Source of the DNA: an uncultured candidate division Zixibacteria bacterium
GTDB lineage: Bacteria > Zixibacteria > MSB-5A5 > SM1-73
Direction: 5' to 3'
Assembly: GCA_903908285.1 (NCBI GenBank)
Contig: CAIVRH010000048.1
Coordinates: 1-64,000 of the forward strand
DNA length: 64,000 bases
Shown: piece after piece, positions 56,332 to 64,000 of the stretch
Layout: every line of letters starts with the position of its first letter
Position numbering within the stretch: position 1 is the stretch's first letter
Translations under genes and position numbers: made by a program
Notes under the pieces: model-generated
The model's database searches: none
What the model saw: only the letters and a program-made list of their open reading frames with translations
Told to the model about the DNA's origin: nothing

Positions 56332-58179
56332 CTAACTTCGGCCAAACTTTCTGTTTAGTTCGTCCATGGTAAGCTTGATAATGGTGGGGCGTCCATGCGG
56401 ACAACTATAAGGTTCTTCGGTGGTAAAGATCTGATGCACCAAATTTTCCATCTCTTCCTGATTCAACCTCTCCCCTGCTTTTATTGCAGCATGGCAGGCA
56501 AATGATTTTGCCAATGCCTTCACCTTGTCCTTTTCCACCTTTTCTTCCGTTTCTAATTGTATCAGAATCTCTTTCAAGAATAATTCACCGCTTCTATTCT
56601 TGGTTAAAGCAGGAACAGCTGTTACTAGAACTGTCCTCCCTCCGAAATGCTTGATCTCAAATCCTAACTTTTGGATCAATTCCTTATGCTGCTCTAAAAT
56701 ATAGAATTCACCGGGGGTCAAATCCGAAACTGCAGGGAAAAGGATTTGTTGAGAGGAGGCTGGTTTTTGAGTCAGATTTCTTAATGCCTCCTCATATAGA
56801 ATCCTTTCGTGTGCTGCATGTTGGTCCAGTACCATAAGATTGCCCTTGACCTGCGACAGAATATAAGTATCAGCTAATTGCCAATAATTGGTTCTTCCCG
56901 AATCAAATACTTTAGGTGCAGTAATTTCGTTATTTTCCATTAGCTTACGACTTTCCTCTAATCCCGGGCTTGCCTGGGCAAAAGCTTTGGTAAGTACCCT
57001 CTCTTGCGTTGATTTTTCCCCAACTTTTTCTCCTGCTTCCATTTCTTGTCCGAGCAAAAGTTCCTCGGATCTATTTTCTTCCAGGGAATATTCCGATTCC
57101 GAAAGTGAGGATTCTTTTTTTCTCGAGGTCATAGGCATGAAAGCACTCTTTATTTCAAACTCCGGTATGGTCAATACCGAGGTAAGAGATTCCTTGACCT
57201 TGGTATGAACCAGATCATGTATTCCTCTTTCGTCTGCGAATCTAACCTCATTTTTGGTAGGATGCACATTCACATCGACCAAACCCGGATCGATCTGGAT
57301 AAAAGCGATGGCCCAAGGGTATCTCCCCTTGGGAAGAAGCTCCCCGTATCCGCTTTGCACCGCATGGTAAAGCACCCGGGAAACTATTGCTCTGCGGTTC
57401 ACAAAAAGATAAAGTTCTGCGCGGTTGGATGGGGCTATCTCCGGTTTACCTAGAAAGCCTTTGACGGTGGATTCACCGCTTTCACTTTTAATCTTTATCA
57501 TCTTTTCCTGTTTATCCCGGCCAAAGACCTCCGAAATTCTGTTTTCGATGATAGCGGTGCTGGGAAAAACAAAAAGCTCTCTTTCTTCGCTGTCGAGCTT
57601 GAAGCAGATTTCCGGATAAGCAATGGCAAATTTAGTTATAAGATCTATAATGTGTCTGGTTTCGGTTAAGATGGTTTTCAAAAACTTCCTTCTGGCTGGA
57701 ACATTGTAAAACAGCTCTCTGACTGCTACTGATGTTCCTATTGGAACACCCATTGGTTTTTTGTCTAAGATAATCCCGCCTTCAATTCTAATATGAGTCC
57801 CGCTCAAATCCCCCCTGGTCCGAGTGAGCATATCCAGAAAGGAAACAGAAGCAATGGATGGTAATGCTTCTCCCCTGAATCCCAAAGTGGATATTTGGAA
57901 AAGATCATCCAAAACTTTTATTTTACTGGTGGCATGTCTTTGGAATGCCCTAACCGAATTTTCCTCATCCATTCCTATCCCATCATCCGCAACCCGAATC
58001 AGTTTCACCCCGCCATTTTTTATTTCTACAATGATATTCTTCGCTCCGGCATCGATTGAATTCTCCACCAGTTCCTTAACCACCGATGCTGGACGCTCCA
58101 CTACCTCTCCGGCAGCGATTTTATCCACCAAGTCCTCAGAAAGTACGGTAATGACATTTTCCATATTGGTATAACTCAT
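56332..58179 (-). CDS. mutL: DNA mismatch repair protein MutL, with endonuclease motif
   Basis: 615 residues from the ATG at 58177-58179, chosen because GAGGAGG then lies about 8 nt upstream (an ATG two codons earlier overlaps that site; MENVITVL is another alternative). N-terminal GHKL ATPase motifs: LVDKIAAGEVVERPASVVKELVENSIDAGA, DDGIGM, HATSKI, TLGFRGEALPSIASV. The C-terminal domain holds the latent nicking endonuclease motif DQHAAHERILYEE, which MutH-dependent enterobacterial MutL lacks. It links MutS recognition to strand nicking. Confidence 0.96.
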   Translation of the reverse strand: MSYTNMENVITVLSEDLVDKIAAGEVVERPASVVKELVENSIDAGAKNIIVEIKNGGVKLIRVADDGIGMDEENSVRAFQRHATSKIKVLDDLFQISTLGFRGEALPSIASVSFLDMLTRTRGDLSGTHIRIEGGIILDKKPMGVPIGTSVAVRELFYNVPARRKFLKTILTETRHIIDLITKFAIAYPEICFKLDSEERELFVFPSTAIIENRISEVFGRDKQEKMIKIKSESGESTVKGFLGKPEIAPSNRAELYLFVNRRAIVSRVLYHAVQSGYGELLPKGRYPWAIAFIQIDPGLVDVNVHPTKNEVRFADERGIHDLVHTKVKESLTSVLTIPEFEIKSAFMPMTSRKKESSLSESEYSLEENRSEELLLGQEMEAGEKVGEKSTQERVLTKAFAQASPGLEESRKLMENNEITAPKVFDSGRTNYWQLADTYILSQVKGNLMVLDQHAAHERILYEEALRNLTQKPASSQQILFPAVSDLTPGEFYILEQHKELIQKLGFEIKHFGGRTVLVTAVPALTKNRSGELFLKEILIQLETEEKVEKDKVKALAKSFACHAAIKAGERLNQEEMENLVHQIFTTEEPYSCPHGRPTIIKLTMDELNRKFGRS

Positions 58180-58326
58180 CCTCATCTCCTCCTCTAAATA
58201 GTAGAGAGGTAGGAGCAGTGGGATTTAATTTCATTTCTGCTTGAACTTTTAATCACCAAGGATTTATCTGACGTTAAAGAAAGCGTATCTCTGCTTATTC
58301 CCTCTGTATCCGTCATTCGACATTCG

Positions 58327-59946
58327 TCATTGATTTTTCGTGGTGGTGGTATCTTGTTTAAGCATTCCTTCCACCATTTTAATATTTTCCGCTACTCGAT
58401 CTGCTTCAGTCTGTTTTCCAAGTTCCCGAAATATTTTCATGGACAGGTTTAAATTCTCCATCGCTTTTTGCGATTCCCCCTGGGTCACATAGATGTATGC
58501 GATATTGCTGAGTGTTGAGGCTTCACCGTAGCGGTCTTGGTTTGTCTGAGTCAGTATCAAAGCCTGTTGATAACTGGCCAAAGCATCTTTGGAATTTCCC
58601 TGGTTTCTCAAAATCTGGCCGATGAAGTTAAGTTGCCTGGCTTCGCCGCTTTTATCTCCTAAATCCCGATAGATTTTCACTGCCTCCTGATAGGATTGGA
58701 GCGCGCTATCTGCTTCCCCCTTGATTTTATATAATTGACCGATGGCTTGAAGTCTATCTGCTTCACCCCTCTTGTTGCCCATTTCTCCGTTGATGACCAA
58801 AGCTTTATTCAGCTCAATCAAAGCTCCGTCGGTATCTTTTTGCCTCTGATATACTCTCGCCAAGCTGGTCCGCGCGGCTGCTTCTCCCTGCTGGAAACCG
58901 ATCTTTTGGTTGATTTTAACCGAACCTTTGTATTGGTTTATCGCTTCATCAAAATCTCCCTTTAATTCATAAGCCCACCCAATGGTCAACCGGTCTTGAG
59001 CCTCCCCCTCCTTGAAATGAGTTTGTTTGTCGATTTCCATAGCCTGGCGGTAGTAATCCAAAGCCATATCGAAATCCCCCTTGTTTTGATATACCAGGCC
59101 TATGTTGCTTTGTTGATTTGCCTCTCCTTCGGAGAAACCGATCTTTTTGCTCACCTTTAAAGCCTCCTGGTAATATATCAGCGAACTGTCATAGTTCTGC
59201 CTTACCTGATAAATCCAGCCAAGATTGCTCAGCTGGTTTATTTCTCCCAGCGGATAGTTGATCTCTTTAAATATCCTCATAGCTTCTTGATGATATGATT
59301 TGGCTGCATCGAAATTTTGAACCGTCTGAAGAATCATCCCCAGACAACTCAGCTGAATCGCCTCCTCCTTTTTATTCCCCCGTTTTTTATAAACATAAAG
59401 CGCACTCTGGTGCAAGCTTTGCGCAGTATCTAAGCTTGACTTGCTTTGATAGACCAAACCCAGGTTACTCCAAACCGCCGACTGCGCACTCTCATCCTTG
59501 ATTCGGTCTGCAAAAACCCAGGCTCTCCTATATTGCGATTCGGCTTCGGGGATATTACCCAGTAAAAAATAGCAGTTGCCGGTCAGTAGCAATAGTGCTA
59601 CTCTCTCCTTATCCTCCACCTTCATCTGCAGGCATGCATTGAAGGCGGCAATCGCCTCCGGGTATTTTCCTAATTCATACCAAGAATAAGCCTGATCGAA
59701 ACTTTTTTTCAATTGAGTATCGGTGGTTTGGGGAAGTCCATTCAAGTAATCCGTCAAGTCAGCCGAGACCCTTTCTGATTCTTTGATTATTTTAATCATC
59801 CCTTTCGAAGGTCCGGACAAAAGATAGGATAAAATCAAGTAACTGATAAGCAGTCCCGCAATCCCGCCGGCCAACAGTGCGAACTTGAGGTTTTGCTTTT
59901 TACCTAGAAGCTCTAAGATGAAAAACTTCCTTTTTGAGCTGGGCAT
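58327..59946 (-). CDS. Membrane-anchored protein with about eleven TPRs
   Basis: 539 residues. A transmembrane helix (about 24-44, ALLAGGIAGLLISYLILSYLL) is followed by a coiled start and consecutive tetratricopeptide repeats of about 40 residues each with the A-x-x-x-(Y/H)x-x-A-(L/M) and G-x-x-Y-x-x-x-(G/A) patterns (for example LGLVYQSKSSLDTAQSLHQSAL). Kinesin-light-chain-like Sel1/TPR scaffolds of this kind mediate protein-protein contacts; partners unknown. It interrupts what would otherwise be a mutS-mutL pair. ATG start with AAGGAGA upstream. Confidence 0.82.
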   Translation of the reverse strand: MPSSKRKFFILELLGKKQNLKFALLAGGIAGLLISYLILSYLLSGPSKGMIKIIKESERVSADLTDYLNGLPQTTDTQLKKSFDQAYSWYELGKYPEAIAAFNACLQMKVEDKERVALLLLTGNCYFLLGNIPEAESQYRRAWVFADRIKDESAQSAVWSNLGLVYQSKSSLDTAQSLHQSALYVYKKRGNKKEEAIQLSCLGMILQTVQNFDAAKSYHQEAMRIFKEINYPLGEINQLSNLGWIYQVRQNYDSSLIYYQEALKVSKKIGFSEGEANQQSNIGLVYQNKGDFDMALDYYRQAMEIDKQTHFKEGEAQDRLTIGWAYELKGDFDEAINQYKGSVKINQKIGFQQGEAAARTSLARVYQRQKDTDGALIELNKALVINGEMGNKRGEADRLQAIGQLYKIKGEADSALQSYQEAVKIYRDLGDKSGEARQLNFIGQILRNQGNSKDALASYQQALILTQTNQDRYGEASTLSNIAYIYVTQGESQKAMENLNLSMKIFRELGKQTEADRVAENIKMVEGMLKQDTTTTKNQ

Positions 59947-60070
59947 ATCTTCTCCTTTCTTGTTCTGCTTGGAATGCTATGTATGCTACAGGTGAACCTG
60001 ATGGTCCATTTGGTTATGTCTTCTGTTAAGGCGATCGAGAACCCGATAAAACCGAACAACAAGTTATCCT

Positions 60071-62662
60071 TTATTGCTTTATACTTTTTTTTAGCTCACT
60101 CAGTTTATTTAAAGCTTCTATCGGTGTAAATTTGTCCAAATCTAGTTTTTTCAGCTCCTCCACTACCGGGTGGTCTTCCGGTGAAAAGATGCTTAATTGA
60201 TAAGAGGTTGGTTTTGCCGGTGGCGTGTTCTGAGAATGCAGCTCCCCGTTTTCCAACGCTGCTAAAATCTCTTTCGATCTCTTTAAAACCTGTTGGGGAA
60301 TTCCGCCAAGTCTGGCAACCTGAATCCCATAGCTGTCATCGCATCCGCCCGGAACTATCTTTCTTAAGAATATTATCTCATCTCCCCACTCTTTTACTGC
60401 CACATTGTAATTTTTCACCCGGGGGAGGAATTTCGCTAATTCGGTTAATTCGTGATAATGGGTGGCGAACATCGTCTTGGCGGCTACCGGGGAATGATTA
60501 TGGATATATTCCGTAACCGCCCAGGCAATGGAAAGACCGTCGAAGGTGGAAGTCCCCCGGCCCACTTCATCCAGAAGAATCAGGCTCCTGGGGGTGGCAT
60601 TGTTTAAGATGTTTGCCGTCTCTATCATCTCCACCAGGAAAGTGCTTTGTCCCGAGGTTAAATAGTCGGTAGCACCCACCCGGGTGAATATCCGGTCTAC
60701 TACCCCGATCTCAGCAGATTTGGCCGGAACGTATGAACCCATCTGCGCCATTAGCACGATTAAACCCACCTGTCTTAAATAGGTCGATTTACCTGCCATA
60801 TTGGGTCCAGTGATTATATGTATCTGCTCGTTTTTTAAGTCGATTTCCGTGGAGTTGGGAATGAAATTCCCCGAATCCAATATGGTTTCAATGACCGGAT
60901 GCCGCCCCTCTTCAATCCTGATCCCGTCATCCGAGCTTATTTTCGGACAAATATAATTATGCTTTTCGGCTGTTTCGGCTAAACTCAATAAAACATCTAA
61001 CATCGCCACCAACTCGGCGGTCTTTTGGATAAGGAGAGTATCTTCAGCCACCCTTGACCTGACCTGAAGAAACAGATCATGTTCCAACTGGAAGATCTTC
61101 TCCTCTGCTCCTAAGATATAGTCCTCCTTCTCCTTCAATTCGGAGGTGATGAATCTCTCTGCATTCACCATGGTCTGTTTTCTGATATATTCTTTGGGCA
61201 CCTTGGACAAGTGTGGTCTGGTTACCTCGATGAAATAACCGAACACCCTGTTAAAACTCACCTTAAGGGAGGGAATACCCGTCTTTATTCTTTCCTCCTC
61301 CTGCAATCCGGCAATCCACTTTTTACTATCTTTTATATTGTCCTTAAGACCATCCAACTCCGCGGAAAAACCGGATTTAATGATCCCTCCTTCGGTCAGA
61401 ATCAAAGGAGGGTCATCCATCACCGAGCTTTCCATCCAACGAACTAAACCAGAGGTGTCGGGAAAACTGCTTTTTATATAATTTAACAGCGGGCCTGTGG
61501 CATTTTCTAAAACCGACTTAATCTCCGGAATTTGAACCAGAGAATCTTTGAGCCAAATTAAGTCCCGGGGATTGGCTTTATTGCATCCAATCCTGCCAGC
61601 CAGCCTTTCCAAGTCTGCTATCTTTTTTATGTGATGGATTAATTCGCCATACTTTTCTTTGTTATGGAGCAGATTTCCGACAGCTTCCTGTCTTTCTCTT
61701 ATTTTCTCTATATTTAGTAAAGGTCGGGTTATCCAGTTTTTAAGAAGACGCGTGCCCATGGTGGTTTGGGTTCTGTTAAGCAGGGAAAAAAGTGTGGTGC
61801 TTTTTACTCCCCCCCCTAAAGGAGTGAGTAATTCCAAGTTCCTGATAGTATTGACATCCAAAAACATCACCCCTTCCGAAAAGATAGGGGAGATTTTATT
61901 AATGTGGGAAAGCACTGGTTTCTTGGTTTGTTTAAGATAAGCCCAGATAGCTCCGGCAGCGGAAATCCCTAACTTCAAATCCTGACAACCGAACCCTTCC
62001 AGGGAACTGACCTTGAAATGTTGGGTAAGCACCCGGTAAGCAAAATGGTAATCGAACTTCCACTCTTCCAGAAAAGTAAAAATGGAGCGATCTTGGAGTA
62101 GCTTCAGGTTCTTCATCTCTTCGTCGGACCAGTTATGCGGGATAATGATCTCGGAAGGGGAAAGCACGTTCAATCTTTCGATGATCTTGTCTTGTTCTCC
62201 TTCGTCCAATTTGTATTCGCCGGTGGCAAGATCCAGAAAAGACAAGCCCATTCTATCTCTGTTCCCACAAAGACTAACCAGATAGTTGTTTTGAGTCTCC
62301 TCAATCACCCCTTCCACCATGACGGTGCCCGGGGTGACTATTTCTACCACTTCTCTTTTTACGATCCCCTTGGCCAGTTTAGGGTCTTCAACTTGTTCGC
62401 ATATCACTACTTTTTTCCCCGCCTTCAATAGTTTGGAAAGGTATCTTTCACCAGCATGATAGGGGATGCCGGCCAACGGGACTTTCTCTCCCTTGATTTG
62501 CCCGCGGGAGGTCAAGGCTATTCCCAATATCTGGGATGCGACTTTAGCGTCTTCACCGAACATCTCGTAGAAATCGCCCATGCGATAGAAAACGATCTCT
62601 TCCGGAAACTGATTTTTTATTTCCAGATATTGCCGCATCAACGGAGTGATCTCTTCGCTCAT
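60071..62662 (-). CDS. mutS: DNA mismatch repair protein MutS
   Basis: 863 residues. Mismatch-recognition Phe31-x-Glu33 in [12 protein letters not shown], connector and lever domains, clamp, then the ABC ATPase: Walker [26 protein letters not shown], the [18 protein letters not shown] signature region, and [21 protein letters not shown], followed by the helix-turn-helix dimerisation end. It binds mispaired or looped DNA and recruits MutL. Confidence 0.97.
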   Translation of the reverse strand: MSEEITPLMRQYLEIKNQFPEEIVFYRMGDFYEMFGEDAKVASQILGIALTSRGQIKGEKVPLAGIPYHAGERYLSKLLKAGKKVVICEQVEDPKLAKGIVKREVVEIVTPGTVMVEGVIEETQNNYLVSLCGNRDRMGLSFLDLATGEYKLDEGEQDKIIERLNVLSPSEIIIPHNWSDEEMKNLKLLQDRSIFTFLEEWKFDYHFAYRVLTQHFKVSSLEGFGCQDLKLGISAAGAIWAYLKQTKKPVLSHINKISPIFSEGVMFLDVNTIRNLELLTPLGGGVKSTTLFSLLNRTQTTMGTRLLKNWITRPLLNIEKIRERQEAVGNLLHNKEKYGELIHHIKKIADLERLAGRIGCNKANPRDLIWLKDSLVQIPEIKSVLENATGPLLNYIKSSFPDTSGLVRWMESSVMDDPPLILTEGGIIKSGFSAELDGLKDNIKDSKKWIAGLQEEERIKTGIPSLKVSFNRVFGYFIEVTRPHLSKVPKEYIRKQTMVNAERFITSELKEKEDYILGAEEKIFQLEHDLFLQVRSRVAEDTLLIQKTAELVAMLDVLLSLAETAEKHNYICPKISSDDGIRIEEGRHPVIETILDSGNFIPNSTEIDLKNEQIHIITGPNMAGKSTYLRQVGLIVLMAQMGSYVPAKSAEIGVVDRIFTRVGATDYLTSGQSTFLVEMIETANILNNATPRSLILLDEVGRGTSTFDGLSIAWAVTEYIHNHSPVAAKTMFATHYHELTELAKFLPRVKNYNVAVKEWGDEIIFLRKIVPGGCDDSYGIQVARLGGIPQQVLKRSKEILAALENGELHSQNTPPAKPTSYQLSIFSPEDHPVVEELKKLDLDKFTPIEALNKLSELKKSIKQ

Positions 62663-62891
62663 GTTTAAATCCCAAGGATATATTTATCTAAAACCAATAG
62701 ACTTTACGCAAAACCCGGCCGGGTTATGATTTAAATATTACCGGAATTCTTGTTTTTCTGCTGAAAAAACCAACTTTAATTTATCTGATTTATTGGGGGA
62801 GAAAACTTAAAATAAGCGGGGTGAGTCAATCCGTGCGAAAAAGGCAGATAGATCCGTAGTGTTCTTGAAGTATCTTCTTTTCGCCGATTTC

Positions 62892-64000
62892 TCAGATATT
62901 GAAAGTATTCCATTCTTGGCAGGATGGACATTTCCAGAGGGGTTCGGAGGATTTATGTCCGCACCGCTTACAAGCAAATTCCTTTTGGGCAGGAGGGAGG
63001 CTTTGCATCAGACCAGCTAAAAGATCCATGGCCTCTTCCCTGTGCCCCTCTGCCAAATTGAGTGTGGCTAAACATATTCTCGCAGCTGAGAAACCTGTAT
63101 CGATATCCAAAATCTGCTTATATTGGTCTGCTGCCGTTTCCGAAAGTCCCTTTTTCTCATTAATTCGAGCCAGATAAAAGAGAGCAAAGACATTCTTCGG
63201 GTTTCGACTCAAAATGCCTTCGTAGATCTCGGTGATTTCTCCATATTCTCCCAATTCAAACAGACTTTTCTCCAGCTTGTCAAAAACTAAGTATCCCGCT
63301 TCAGGCATCACCTCCACCAGTTTCTTCCAATATTCCACTGCATCTTTAAGCCGTTCGTCTTCGTAATAAGCATCTCCCAAATAGATATAGGTCGGGATAC
63401 AGCTTTCATCATAGTTCAGTGCTTCCTTGTAAGCCACCCTGGCTTTGTGAAGCTCTCCCGCTTCAGCTCGAGCTTTACCCCAGAAAACTTTGTAAAGTGC
63501 CAGAATTCTACCGGTTTCAGCTTCTTTGCGATCGGATATTTTTTTTCTCAGATCAAAAGCCTCTTCCCATCTGGCAATCAACTCATATTCGGCTAATAAC
63601 CGGAGAGCCACCCACTGATCTTTTTCGTTATCCCGGTATAAATCCGCAAGCACCGAAATGGCTTTGTCGCTGTTGCCGGAAGCCGAATAGTCCTGCGCCA
63701 AGCTTTTCAGAATCTCATTTTTATCCTCAGGCGAAATGGAGGGGCGAATCAGAAGCTCCCTATGAATCTGCATGGCTTTATCGTATTTTTTACTTTTCCG
63801 GAATAAATCTCCCAGCTTCAAAAAGGCGTCCACATTCTCCGGATCTCTTCTGGCCACCTCTTTGAATTTTTGAAATGCCACCTTGTCTTCTCCCGCCAGT
63901 AGTGATTTCATGGCATTGATATAAAGCTTTGGAGAGACCTTTTCCTTTTCTCTTTTGGCCTTGGACCAGTAGAATGCCGTAATGGTGAATACTATTATTA
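62892..64000 (-). CDS. LapB/YciM-like TPR protein with C-terminal rubredoxin-like zinc domain (partial)
   Basis: The reading frame stays open to the window edge at 64000, so the start lies outside; a Met at 63911 is internal. Just before it the sequence reads K-L-Y-I-N-A, matching the start of the TPR region in LapB proteins, and farther upstream is a hydrophobic stretch (IIVFTITAFYW) that would be the N-terminal membrane helix. Several TPRs follow, and the end is a rubredoxin-type metal knot (CKRCGHKSSEPLWKCPSC). LapB in E. coli controls lipopolysaccharide assembly through LpxC turnover; the same role here is inferred. About 230 bp separate it from mutS. Confidence 0.85.
   Translation of the reverse strand, partial: IIVFTITAFYWSKAKREKEKVSPKLYINAMKSLLAGEDKVAFQKFKEVARRDPENVDAFLKLGDLFRKSKKYDKAMQIHRELLIRPSISPEDKNEILKSLAQDYSASGNSDKAISVLADLYRDNEKDQWVALRLLAEYELIARWEEAFDLRKKISDRKEAETGRILALYKVFWGKARAEAGELHKARVAYKEALNYDESCIPTYIYLGDAYYEDERLKDAVEYWKKLVEVMPEAGYLVFDKLEKSLFELGEYGEITEIYEGILSRNPKNVFALFYLARINEKKGLSETAADQYKQILDIDTGFSAARICLATLNLAEGHREEAMDLLAGLMQSLPPAQKEFACKRCGHKSSEPLWKCPSCQEWNTFNI

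Noticed and set aside
63909-63911. ATG at 63911 as the start of the LapB-like gene
   Set aside because: Upstream codons remain open to the window edge and encode the expected membrane helix and first TPR residues, so this Met is internal.

Overview
This window looks like chromosomal DNA from an uncultured, Gram-negative, moderately AT-rich bacterium. Outer-membrane features include a FadL/PorV-type beta-barrel protein, lipoproteins with lipoboxes, a LysM lytic transglycosylase and a LapB/YciM-like protein at the right edge. The many TPR proteins, the GH57 enzyme, the membrane pyrophosphatase and the PorV-like protein would fit a candidate phylum of the FCB type (Zixibacteria-like, for example). 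That placement is inference and needs marker-gene phylogeny. TTG is used often as a start codon (uppS, rpsI, leuS, infB, nrnA, a TPR lipoprotein). TAG is an ordinary stop here (rimP, HU, the histidine kinase).

Layout. 1-720: low-complexity and palindromic repeat DNA, with a 54-bp in-frame tandem repeat, a fold-back element and TTTA-centred hairpins. 722-5853 (minus): rplM-rpsI-rpsB-tsf-pyrH-frr-uppS behind a clear sigma-70-type promoter. 5947-6486: relic of an asparagine synthase gene. 6638-9695 (minus): TPR lipoprotein, zinc-ribbon protein, secreted propeller-like protein and prfB with its programmed +1 frameshift. 10020-16568 (plus): a small membrane protein, a PRC-barrel/MgtE_N/CBS protein paired with an Nramp relative, and an NtrB/NtrC-like two-component pair. 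16702-21069: accessory genes (DUF3795, D-serine-dehydratase-like enzyme, GNAT, membrane protein, and a DUF885 gene broken by one amber codon). 21371-31272 (plus): a two-lobed aspartyl protease with PDZ domain, an outer-membrane protein, TPR protein, GH57 enzyme, DUF4870 protein and HppA.

31517-48498 (minus): leuS, asnS and small envelope genes, then the widely conserved translation/RNA cluster rimP-nusA-infB-ylxP-rbfA-nrnA-truB-ribF-rpsO-pnp followed by an M16 peptidase and a polysaccharide deacetylase. That order resembles the Bacillus nusA-to-mlpA region. 48700-64000 (minus): proS, tRNA-Arg(CCG), a 31-codon COX24/mS38-like gene, HU, an FmdB zinc ribbon, sppA, LysM transglycosylase, miaA, mutL, a large TPR protein, mutS and the LapB-like gene cut by the window edge.

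Most of the window is housekeeping. The most interesting system is the pair at 10287-12934: a stand-alone copy of the Mg2+-sensing cytoplasmic part of MgtE, without its membrane channel, next to an Nramp-family transporter whose metal-selecting motifs are altered. I read it as a candidate two-protein Mg2+ (or related cation) uptake system with a detached gating or sensor subunit. Other points worth checking are the asparagine synthase relic, the amber-interrupted DUF885 gene, the bilobed DTG...DTG-PDZ protease, the 31-residue mS38-like protein, the possible attenuator before rimP-nusA, and several short mobile-looking palindromic elements. No CRISPR array, rRNA, complete insertion sequence or prophage was seen.
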